Position numbers and translations under genes: made by a program | Shown here: one piece after another, positions 12,063 to 20,513 of the stretch | Numbering within the stretch: the first letter of the stretch is position 1 | Layout of the letters: the number at the start of each line of letters is the position of its first letter | NCBI RefSeq assembly: GCF_921293095.1 | Contig: NC_060252.1 | Span: 79,070,866-79,134,865, forward strand | DNA from: Ischnura elegans | Lineage: Eukaryota > Arthropoda > Insecta > Odonata > Coenagrionidae | Direction of reading: 5' to 3' | Length of the DNA: 64,000 bases | The notes under the pieces: model-generated | Database searches by the model: none | What the model was told of the DNA's origin: nothing | Seen by the model: only the letters and a program-made list of their open reading frames with translations

Positions 12063-13619
12063 TCAATAATCAGTATCTGGCACCATATCAGGTAAATCGT
12101 CACTTTGCAATCGAGCAATATTGTGGAGGATGGCAAAAGCAAAAACAGTTTTCACTGTTGTGTGCAGTTTTGTCCTGAGTTTAATGGATAGGCAAAGGAA
12201 TCTCCTCTTCCATACCCCGAAAGTTCTTTCTACGATAGACGTTGTAGCAATGTGTGCTACATTATACCTGTAGCAATTGGGTGCAGTCAGTTGAATATTG
12301 GATTTTCCAATGGTGTGTACAAACAAGGTAGCTGAGGCTAGCCTCTGTCTCCCAGCAATAATCCTTTCAACTCCCTTTCTTTCTAGCATCAATTTCAGTC
12401 TGCTATTGTTAAAGATGCGCGCATCATGTGTCGAACCAGGCTATGTAGTTACAATGTCCATTATCTGCATGTTGGGTCCGACAACAACCTTGAGGTAATG
12501 AACAGTATTTTATTTCAACATTAACCTTTTTTCTACTATATAAGCGTTAATGCAAATCTGATCATATTCTCAATAAACGTCATCACGCCTATTTCTGTTA
12601 TTTTTTTCTTACAATAATTATAGTAAGTCACAGGCTATTATAATGGAACTATTCTATTTTTAAAAAGACGTACCTGGACATTCAGGGAGAACCAACCCTT
12701 TCGGTTCCTGAAACCTTTAGCATTATTTCCACCAGGGCTCGTTATAGGTACATTAGTGCAATCTATGCATCAGGGAACTCCAGGGAATAGCCTCACTGCG
12801 AAGAACCGCTGCTGGTAATCAGCTGTTTCTTCCCCAGTGCGTGAGGTTTTAATGCATTCCCTAAGGTGGCTCGCAATTTCAGACAATCTACAATGTGTAC
12901 AGGGAGAATAATACCATCATGACTGAAACATGCGTAACTGTTCCTTCATCTTGAATCTTAAATACTTAGTTCATAAAAAAAATTTGTATTCAATGGACAT
13001 GGAAACACAAAACATGTGATGCAAATAATGACTTGGCAGATCGTCGGGCGAAGTGAGATGTTAATATGAAGATGATAATGCTGTAACAACCAACCCACCT
13101 TAATGAGACGCGAGACAGATGGTTGGGAAACTTTCAAAAGATCACCGCACACAACCTGAAAGTGAAAATATTATACAAATAATGCAAATGGTATTTAAGC
13201 AGGCAATGATTAGAGCCTGGAATTCATGAAAATTGTTGAAGTATCCCATTAATTTAAAAAATCAATTTAAGTACATGATTATTTTTAGCAATCGTTGGAT
13301 ACAGCCTGATAAATCAAACAGGAGCTGGGAGAGTGGCAGGTATCTCATTGCCTAATTACTCGATTCTCATAATGTGGAGAGAACACATACCTGAAAACTA
13401 CCGGTGGTATAAAATCTCAAGCAAGTGAGGACTTAATGCATCGGCGGCAGGGGCAGCCCCCTTAGGTGCATATTCTTTGTTGAAACTAGGGGTAGAATGG
13501 TGTCTCAATGTTTCCTTCGAATAACGGTATCTGACCAGAATTTCTTCTTCAGAAAACAGCTCCATCGGGTTTTCTCTATCTCTTAAATATGTCCTTGGAA
13601 TGGGGATGTAGGCATCCAA
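12063..13619 (-). pseudogene. PIF/Harbinger (HARBI1-like, DDE_Tnp_4) transposase, element 1
   Basis: Minus-strand exons together read as a Harbinger transposase. 13,619-13,398 is the N-terminus with a proline- and aspartate-containing lead and the RYRYSKETLRHH stretch. Near 13,160-13,099 is the helix-turn-helix VCGDLLKVSQPSVSRLIK before a GT donor. Near 12,860-12,672 is the first catalytic Asp (CIDCTNVPI) and FRNRKGWFSLNVQ before a donor. 12,490-12,063 carries the second Asp region (MDIVTT then PGSTHDARIF) and the final block VERTFGVWKRRFLCL ending AILHNIA. Damage: a stop where Trp precedes PGSTHD (near 12,444) and an extra base or stop beside the first Asp. This is a dead copy. Its Myb partner lies downstream on the same strand, an arrangement known in this superfamily. 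Terminal inverted repeats were not identified. Confidence 0.8.
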
Positions 13620-13639
13620 TACATTTTGAATAAATTCGT

Positions 13640-14650
13640 TAAAAACATCGTCTACTACGTGCTCGTTCCTGTTGGCGAAAACTTGTTTTCAAAAAATATT
13701 TGAGTACGACCTTTTCGCATGCAAGGTGGATAAGACAATTTGAAAAAGACAGGATTAAAATAATGCTACGATATTCCATTGCTGGGTGTGCGTCGAGGTC
13801 TTCCATCAGCTCGTGTGTGCTGAGCAAGTGTGACTTCTTCGCCCTTCCACGTGTAGGATCGTATTCATTCTTGATATAAGAATTGAATGTAGATGCCGAA
13901 GATCTATAGCAAATTCAAAATCTTTTAGAGAAAGTGATACTTTGCCTTTCTTAAAGCAACGCAAAGTGTTTTGGTAAATAGACCCATAAAGTTAATTCAT
14001 AATTGCTACCTGGAGAATAACATAGACATGTTCCTCAGACATGAGAGATATATAGTTTACTCTAATCTATTCGTGATGTGGTTACAACGTACTGATTCAC
14101 ATTTCAGCGCACAACATTAACAGCTTGAGGCTGTCCTAATGTTCCTTTGCTAGGCCTAGAAGACTGTGAAAAAAAGGAGAAATTAAAAGAAGATTTAAAA
14201 TGTCATCTTAATCAGTTCATGTAGGATGATACCATAGTAAATTCGTGGGGATAACTTCTCGAATAAGATACTTACTTCATTAACGACATCCATTTTTCTT
14301 TGCAACCGGTACACGGCATCATCGTCCTCGAATACGAAACTTATGAAAACACCTGTGTGAAATACAAGTATGCGGATGTCGTTCAGGAACCTGAAATAAG
14401 TAAAAAATGTAATAGTATCAAATATAGGTTAAAATACAATATAAACATCGCTAAAATAAAATAAAAAATAAGTGCATAATGGAGGACGTACTTCGCCTGA
14501 TCCTTGGTAGGTGTCTCTTTATCATATCTTATTAACTCAAGAACAACAAACCTAGCATGCCAATAATGTTCAGCTGGATTAGCTTGATCAATAGGTATCT
14601 TTCCTTATAACACATTTTAAATTCAGTATCTTTTATCGAAGTAATTACTC
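13640..14650 (-). other. Unidentified exon-like frames
   Basis: Several minus-strand open segments are bounded by plausible splice sites. One (about 14,600-14,490) reads NPAEHYWHARFVVLELIRYD and continues to a donor GTACG. One (about 14,395-14,278) reads GVFISFVFEDDDAVYRLQRK up to a GTAAG donor. One (about 13,890-13,700) contains KNEYDPTRGRAKKSHLLSTH. The segments could be exons of one decayed gene lying upstream of Harbinger element 1, or of another transposon. I do not recognise the family and have not shown that the frames join in phase. Confidence 0.3.
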
Positions 14651-14779
14651 ACTTCGTACTACAACGCACAACTCAGTCAGGAATGGCCACCGTTAGTGGT
14701 TATCTTGGTGATTAATTGTTTCGACTTCATTGTTGTCTCGGCGTTCATAAAAACCAGGGTCCTGGAACATCAAGGGAGA

Positions 14780-14945
14780 GTAGTGAATTTTCATTGTTGC
14801 TCCGCTCGTAACCACCGCTCCGGCCGGAGCGGAGCGAATTCGGAGTGGAGTTCTGGGGTGGAGTTACATTTCGGAGCCCCCCGGAGCGTAGAGAATAGCT
14901 ATAATGATGCTCCGCTCCGGTATTTCGGAGTGTCTATGAGGTTAA
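14780..14945. repeat. Cluster of GGAGCGGAGC / GCTCCGCTCC motifs
   Basis: A GC-rich block has multiple imperfect copies of GGAG-type words in both orientations, including a near-palindrome around GCTCCGGCCGGAGCGGAGC at about 14,815-14,835 and GCTCCGCTCCGG near 14,910. It could be the folded end of a small inverted-repeat transposon. No target duplication was found. Confidence 0.35.
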
Positions 14946-15144
14946 CTTTGGTAATTCTATTGCCACTCGGAAGTGCGTATTTTCCAAATGGCATTTCTCA
15001 TAATTAATCGCACATGAATATTACTATAATATAGGGAAATACTCGCATGTAATGGTAATCCGATATTTCACTTCAATTCACTTAATGTGTTGGATGAAAT
15101 CTTCTCGGGTTTCCAACCAGGTCAGGGTCTGCATTGTGTAGGCC

Positions 15145-15179
15145 GACGTTTCGTTGGGAGACTTTCCCAACATCCTCAG
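15145..15179 (-). ncRNA. Hammerhead-ribozyme-like motif of the Penelope-like element
   Basis: On the minus strand the conserved core CTGAGGA (fits CUGANGA) at 15,179-15,173 is followed by a stem II hairpin, GTTGGGA pairing with TCCCAAC, and then GAAACGTC at 15,152-15,145. The last string supplies GAAA, a one-base-pair stem III (C-G) and the UC cleavage site. Penelope-like elements are known to carry such minimal hammerheads with an almost absent stem III, thought to act as dimers. Self-cleavage of this copy is an inference. Confidence 0.6.
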
Positions 15180-15198
15180 GGCTGATGATGCCGATGTC

Positions 15199-16178
15199 AC
15201 TAATTGTCCGCGCCGAAGGGGCATTTATTCCGCTGTACCGGTGAGAACAAACTCACCACAACCAGCCAGTTTACAGAAGAAAATTAAATAAATGGCGCTT
15301 ATGTTGTGTTGTCAGTGTTAGTGATTGTAATGAGAAAAAGAAAAGCAATTTTATTTTTATTTTGCATAGTAAGGAATGCATTAAGTAATCCATTTTGATT
15401 TTTAAAAATCTTTTGAATAGCTTTTAATGGATTTAAAAATATATTTTTTTCATCACATTTGGAAATCCAGTTGCAGGTAAAAGGTACCCAAATTAAAAAA
15501 AAACCATCTATACCTGTGATTGGAAGGAGGTAAGACATAGTAAAGACACATATACATGAGAATAATTAAGGCAGTGTAATTTGTAATGAATAAAAGTCTG
15601 TATTAGTTTTATATTTTGCCCTGTAGCCTGGAAAATTTATCGCGAATGAATAATTAGTAGTTGGGAGAGTAAAAATGATTTCTTTTCTGCTATTGTAGTA
15701 AGTGACGACAGTTGAGAATTGATATCGAGAAACCAGGAGAGGAGTTCTTGATTTTCAGAGTTGGAAGGAGCGGAGGAGGATTGATTCGGAGACAGGGAAG
15801 GAAAGGAGTTAGGATTTGCGGCAGAGGCGAAAGGTTTTGTAAGGGGAGGTGGTTGGGCAGGGATTTGGGAGACGGTTGCACGACGAGCGGTCATTGCTGC
15901 TTTGGCCTCTTTGTGCTTAATACAGCCACGGTAATTGGCAGGATGGGCTTCACTACATAAGGCACATTTTGCCGGATCTTTTGATTTTGCACAATCTTGA
16001 CTGAGATGGTCTTGTCCGCAACGAACGCACTTTGGAGGAAGCGTACAATGGTTTTTGGTATGTCCAATGCCTTGACAGCGATGACATTGGACAGGGACCG
16101 CAGGTTTAACATAGTTTGAAATTGAAACTTTAAGTCCAAGAACAGATTGAAGATTGAAAAATGCCGGAATATCAATAT
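15199..16178 (-). mobile_element. Jockey-like LINE fragment inserted in the Penelope-like element
   Basis: The insert is exactly delimited by two copies of TGATGATGCCGATGTC (15,183-15,198 and 16,179-16,194), a 16-bp target duplication typical of LINE integration. On the minus strand it contains the C-terminal half of an ORF1 and then about 440 bp of 3' untranslated sequence. No endonuclease or RT is present, so the copy lacks ORF2 as well as its 5' part. The 3' end (15,205-15,320) is shared with a sequence at 54,600-54,735 and contains a GCGCC/GGCGC-type hairpin that may be the RT recognition structure. This is an old, incomplete but well-bounded insertion. Confidence 0.75.
15637..16178 (-). 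pseudogene. LINE ORF1 (gag-like) C-terminal half with zinc knuckles
   Basis: The frame encodes an RNA-binding ORF1 fragment with three CCHC-type knuckles in tandem: CHRCQGIGHTKNHC, CVRCGQDHLSQDC and CALCSEAHPANYRGC. A proline/serine-rich stretch follows, then the tail ELLSWFLDINSQL. This is the same layout and close to the same wording as the ORF1 at 35,645-36,780, so both belong to one LINE family. The apparent upstream start codon near 16,230 lies in the Penelope-like flank and is not native. Confidence 0.8.
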
Positions 16179-16818
16179 TGATGATGCCGATGTCGCTGTG
16201 TTTTGATATATATATACCCTCCTCCTTCACCTAGGTGGTCTCTGATTGGTCTGAGATTTTTCCTCCTTTCTCCTACTATTTATTGCCAGGTTCCAAGCGC
16301 TACTTAGCTGCAGACCTCGTGGACTTGCAAGTGGCTGTATCCGTTGTCTATGAAGGTCTTCTTCAGAGGTTTCAATTCTCCTTGTAAATTATCCTCGTCG
16401 GAGATCTTTTTGGCCCTATGAATTAATGAGGATAGGACCGCGTTCTTCTGTGATAGATGATGGTGAATTTGCCCATTGAGGTATAGATCGGTATGAGTGG
16501 GCTTCCGCTATACCTTGTGCCCCAGGGTTCCATCTCCCCTGCGGCGGATGAGGATGTCCAGGAAGGGTAACTCTCCGTTCGTTTCAGTCTCCATGGTGAA
16601 ACGTATGTTGGGGTGACGGCTATGCATGTGGTCGACGAAAGAGTGCAGGGTATCTCTTCCGTGGGGCCAAATGATGAATGCCGGGTACAGGTATCTCTGC
16701 AAATTTTATTTTCTTGCTGCTTTAATTGCACTCTTGAACGAAACTAGCTGCATTTATTACAGGAGAACCAGACTTAAAAGCTACCAAGGTCATCTTTCTG
16801 CCTTTGCCACCTACTACA

Positions 16819-16968
16819 TCAACACCACCCTTGCCATGACCTTTTACGATCTCGTTGCTGCTCTCTATTCTTCCTTTTTAATGCCTCGCATTCACCGCAT
16901 TGCTTTTTCCTCTCACGATGCTCGCGCTGTCTCTTTGCTCCCGTCTTAGCCATCTTAATCAATCCTAT
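16819..16968 (-). CDS. Basic N-terminal fragment of an unknown transposon-linked protein
   Basis: A short frame starting at ATG 16,968 encodes MAKTGAKRQREHRERKKQ followed by further Lys/Arg/Glu-rich residues, then stops at 16,819, just before the Penelope-like remnant. Highly charged bZIP-like leaders of the form MAKT..RQREfReRrK are common at the start of uncharacterised arthropod transposon proteins. Only the leader is left, so no function can be assigned. The longer open frame reaching 17,238 is upstream read-through and is not supported. Confidence 0.35.
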   Translation of the reverse strand: MGLIKMAKTGAKRQREHRERKKQCGECEALKRKNREQQRDRKRSWQGWC

Positions 16969-16989
16969 ATGCTGCGAGTAACGATTGCT

Positions 16990-18300
16990 GATCCAAACAA
17001 TCATTCCGCTCCTATGCCCCGCTTTCACAACAAACGTACCGAAGCGACGCGACGACAATGAAGGTGACGGTGATACGCGGCATGCCGAAGTCAACAATTG
17101 GCAAATAAATATAATACTCCGCTGTATAAACAAATAATTTTCTAAGAACAATAAAACTGATATAACATTATTACTTGAGGAACATATTATGCCACGAATT
17201 TGGCGTACCAGTCGGGGGCAATGAAGCGCATGCACCAATTTTGTAACTTGAGCAATACCAAAGCTTAAAATGTCCGTCAGTGACGGCGGTCAGGAACAAA
17301 AACGGTGTATACTGGGGATTTTTTAAATTATGATCTTTCATCCTTGGGATGGACTTGATTTGGATACGAAACGATTTATCTCCCGCATCCTTCGATTTCG
17401 ATCACCGGTAAAAAATGGATGTCAATCGTCACTGACTGACACCAAAACGACGCACTGTGGCGTTATATTCCTCTGCGTGAACATGTGATTTCAGGTATTG
17501 ATTAAATGGATTGGTAAGTAACAGTCATGATTGGGGAGGATGATTAATTGGAAATTTTCATAGAAAAATCGTATCTTACTTGCGAAAGCTTCAGTAATAG
17601 AATGGCTCAGGAAACGGAATCATTTGCTCATATGAATCGAGAGCTCAATTTCGCGGCGTTTTCGTAAAAAAAAATGGTTGGAGTATGGCGTGAAACAAGT
17701 ACGGATTATTGAAATTTGAAATGTTTACACCATTTCAGGATTTTGAGCGGTGCATTTATCTCATATTGAATTTTTGAACCCTAGTATGACAGTTACGTAG
17801 AAACGCTCTTGTATGTGTAAATATCCACAGTTGCCAAACGGATGGAGCGATTTTGACCAAATTGGGTATGCGGTTTTAGTTAATGAATAACCGGATATTT
17901 TATTTCCCTTTTTTCACGTTGATTTTTAAGTTTTAGTTGACTAAGGTAACTTTTTACTAAAATTAATCTTTAGAAAAAATTATCTCCAACGGTTTTGATT
18001 AAATTTAGGCTACACTGTCTATAGCCTACTGAATGCTTAATAAAAATGTCTTAAACTGCATCTCTCCTAAAGTTGGCGTTCGGAAGTAATGAAAGTTAAT
18101 TATAATTTTCTTCAAATTTTATAAGAATAGCTAATACTAGTAAGGTAGTACAATTGTCCATCCCAATCTACTTTAGAGAAAATTTGTGTCACTGAAGTGG
18201 TACCATGCATAGCTATATGTTTGGCGTTGTACTATCTATTCACTATCTTCTTCATACAATCTACAATTTTTAGGTGACTCTTATCATTATCTGATGTATT
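16990..18300. other. No recognisable gene
   Basis: Noncoding-looking AT-rich sequence. I see no domain, tRNA or delimited repeat. Confidence 0.5.
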
Positions 18301-18302
18301 TA

Positions 18303-18466
18303 TTCTTCTTGCTAATGTCACGCAAAGCTTCCTGATTTTTCACGCGGCTTCTGTAATCTTTCAGTGTCACATTCCACAATATTTCGCATTCTTCATATAA
18401 CGTAATAAGTTTTTTTGTCTCCAAGTCCGACCATTTGTAACTACTTTGCTCAAGGGGATTTTCCAT
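18303..18466 (-). pseudogene. MADF-domain N-terminal exon
   Basis: From ATG 18,466 the minus strand reads MENPLEQSSYKWSDLETKKL then ITLYEECEILWNVTLKDYRSR. This is the first half of a MADF/Myb-SANT-like DNA-binding domain, with its conserved tryptophans, the ITLYEE helix and the LWN..LKDY segment. The frame ends shortly after ALRDISKK, where an intron could begin, but no second exon is recognised downstream. It could be the accessory gene of another transposon or a host exon. The GC-rich sequence just upstream (about 18,540-18,900) could be its promoter. Confidence 0.5.
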
Positions 18467-18539
18467 CCTTTTCCCATCATCCAATGACAAAACAACACGA
18501 CACAAAAAAAAACAAATTACAGGAGACTCGAGAGACAAC

Positions 18540-19080
18540 ACAACTACACTTCAGCCCAACTTCCGCAAAACTGTCGGGGAATATCTCCCACGGTTTGATC
18601 AGGCGACAGTGCGAACGCGAGAAATTGCTAGAGCTAAGTTTCATGTTAAGACGTGCGAGTCGAAGTGTCAGACACTCCGCCGCCCAGCTCGCGGCACTTC
18701 TCGCGACAGCTTTCGCGGCACTGCTCGCCGGCCTGTTTACACTTGCAATTTTGTCAGTCAGACAGAAAACTTGCGCAATTTCTCGCAGGTGTAAACCTAG
18801 CTTTACTGACGATAACTTTCCCGGCGAGGGATACGTTCACCTGCCGGGCGAGAGATCAGCGACGAGCACAAAAGAATATGGTGGAGGCGCGCCGACTGGA
18901 GCGACAGTGCTCTGTCAATTCCATGATGATTCCCTATTTCCACGTCTATTCTATTGCCTTCTAATCCAGAATTAGCGTTAAAATGAAATACAAAGTTTTT
19001 AGCTAATCAAATAGAGTCTTTTGTATGAAATAACGTCACCTAAAATTGATAATTTTTTACTACAGGTTAATGCAGTAACT
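18540..19080. other. GC-rich segment then plain AT-rich DNA
   Basis: Bases 18,600-18,900 are unusually rich in GCGAG/CTCGC words, in several imperfectly inverted positions, upstream of the MADF exon. The open frames crossing them have no recognisable domain. I read this as a promoter or a transposon end; no boundary is provable. Confidence 0.35.
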
Positions 19081-19084
19081 GTTT

Positions 19085-19644
19085 AGGTTAGCAAAAGTTC
19101 AATACGTATAGCTAAGTCTTTGCAATATCAATAATTTCATTGTGTTCATGATTATAACTTTTTTTTCAATTCCAGTAATAACATTACATCTATTAGATTC
19201 TTTTATAGCTATTTCTTGAAATCCTTTTCGAATTTTATGATAGAAATCAATATCTAAAATAAATGTGATATCTAGATATTTAATTTCCACTAATTTGTTT
19301 AAGTCTCTTATTAGACTCAAGGCAACACCTAGTCCATACCCTTGATACGCAATAGTTGAATCGATAAATCGATCACAAATAACTGTCTTTCCCTCTTGAA
19401 GAGCTGGTAGTATTTATTCTTTCATATGTTCATATCTCATTGAGGTAAGTAATAAAAGTTCAGAAATTGGATCAATATTATCCTTGAGTAGTAACCCTCT
19501 TATTTTCTCTGCAAAATCAGTACCACCTGGTTCTCTAGTCAATACGACATTATTTTCACCGTGAATTTGCTTGAAATAATTTGCAAGTAACTCAGACTGT
19601 GTTGTTTTACCAGAACCATCTATTCCTTCGAAGGTTATGAACAT
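19085..19644 (-). pseudogene. tmk: Thymidylate kinase fragment of Wolbachia/Rickettsiales type (horizontal transfer)
   Basis: The minus-strand frame from ATG 19,644 encodes MFITFEGIDGSGKTTQSELL: the bacterial thymidylate kinase start with its P-loop GIDGSGKTT. It continues with VVLTREPGGTDFAEKIRGLL, LLLTSMRYEHMKE, the DRF motif in VICDRFIDSTIAYQGYG, and LVEIKYLDITFILDIDFYH. The wording and length pattern fit Wolbachia/Rickettsiales Tmk (dTMP to dTDP), not the eukaryotic enzyme. It is broken: an in-frame TAA at 19,414-19,416; a missing stretch of roughly 20 codons between ITFILDID and FYHKIRKGFQEIA relative to the family; and a probable slip in the A8 run near 19,150-19,165, after which HNEIIDIAKT is readable in the next frame. 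It is flanked by arthropod transposon DNA, so it is probably integrated in the nuclear genome. Assembly mixing is the alternative. Confidence 0.8.
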
Positions 19645-19739
19645 AAATTTTATAATTACAATGCTAAATGCAAACAGTACATAGAAACCATTTGACATTT
19701 AAGCAATAAGATCATAAATTATGGTATACAATTCTATGG

Positions 19740-20509
19740 CGGAAGGAAACAATGACACAACCGAGTTCACGACAAGGGAGGCTCATTTCGGGAAGAAATC
19801 GGAGCGAATATGGGATAAATGTCAGAAGAAGAAAGTGACTGTGAGAAGATCGCGAATGATATATTTAGGATACGCGAAAATAACATAAGAAAGGACGAAA
19901 ATTGGGCGGAGAGAAGATGGAAGAAAGAAAAGGGGAAGAGAGCGAAATTTAAAATAGGGGATAAGGTTTTAGTACGTACCAATCCAGTATCCGATAAGCA
20001 GAGGGGAGGCTTTTTGGCATCATACGAAAGTCCAGAAGAGATTTCATAATTCCGAGGGCCCGCTAAGTGTGTAGTGTTTAATCCACAAACGAACGAAATA
20101 CGAGGCGCCTTCCACTTAACCAATATTAAAATATATAGGGAATAATAGCACAGTAATTGGTACACTCACATCACACATGCACACGAGAAGAGGACCGAAG
20201 CACAACTGACTTGAACTGAGGAAGCCCTTGCCGCAACTTCATAATTTGATCCGTTTTAGCAAGAGAGAACTGTTGGCCGATGTTGTACATTGTATCAGGG
20301 CCCGACATAAGAGCGGAGCTTACGAACGAGAGAGAGGGTGAAATAGGCGGCAGGTGGATTTGTATACTATGTTTCGTTTTACTCTTTTTTCAGTTGTGTA
20401 TATATTCAGTGTCATGTTGCCAATATTTGATTCGTATTCGCTTATGTGTGAATGGGCTCGTGGATGTAAATTGGGCCGGAAAGAGGGAGATTAGATCTCA
20501 TGAAGGAAC
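19740..20509 (+). mobile_element. LTR-retrotransposon integrase tail with probable 3' region (fossil)
   Basis: The + strand here reads as the C-terminal part of a retroelement integrase. A charged helix is followed by FKIGDKVLVRTNP and a GPY/F-like YESPEEI stretch, ending near 20,145. The following ~360 bp, up to the piggyBac boundary at TTAA 20,510, have no coding signal and may be the 3' LTR. The element is an incomplete, broken fragment; its partner LTR is not present. Family is Ty3/Gypsy-like by the integrase tail. Confidence 0.5.
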
Positions 20510-20513
20510 TTAA

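Larger units (their letters stand above)
15105..16730 (-). mobile_element. Penelope-like element remnant (fossil), split by a LINE insertion
   Basis: The upstream part on the minus strand (about 16,715-16,310) carries a Penelope-type reverse transcriptase fragment. Recognisable stretches are FIIWPHGRDTLHSF, NGELPFLDILIRRR and YRKPTHTDLYLN, which are strongly diagnostic of the Penelope RT C-terminal part. The downstream end (15,198-15,105) carries a conserved terminal module with a hammerhead-like core and the tail GGTTGGAAACCCGAGAAG. The same module recurs at 63.2 and 63.7 kb. Between the two parts sits a 980-bp LINE fragment with a target duplication. The copy is incomplete and broken; the endonuclease domain is not visible. 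A TATATATATA stretch at about 16,207-16,217 precedes the ribozyme module and may be the element's promoter. Confidence 0.75.
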
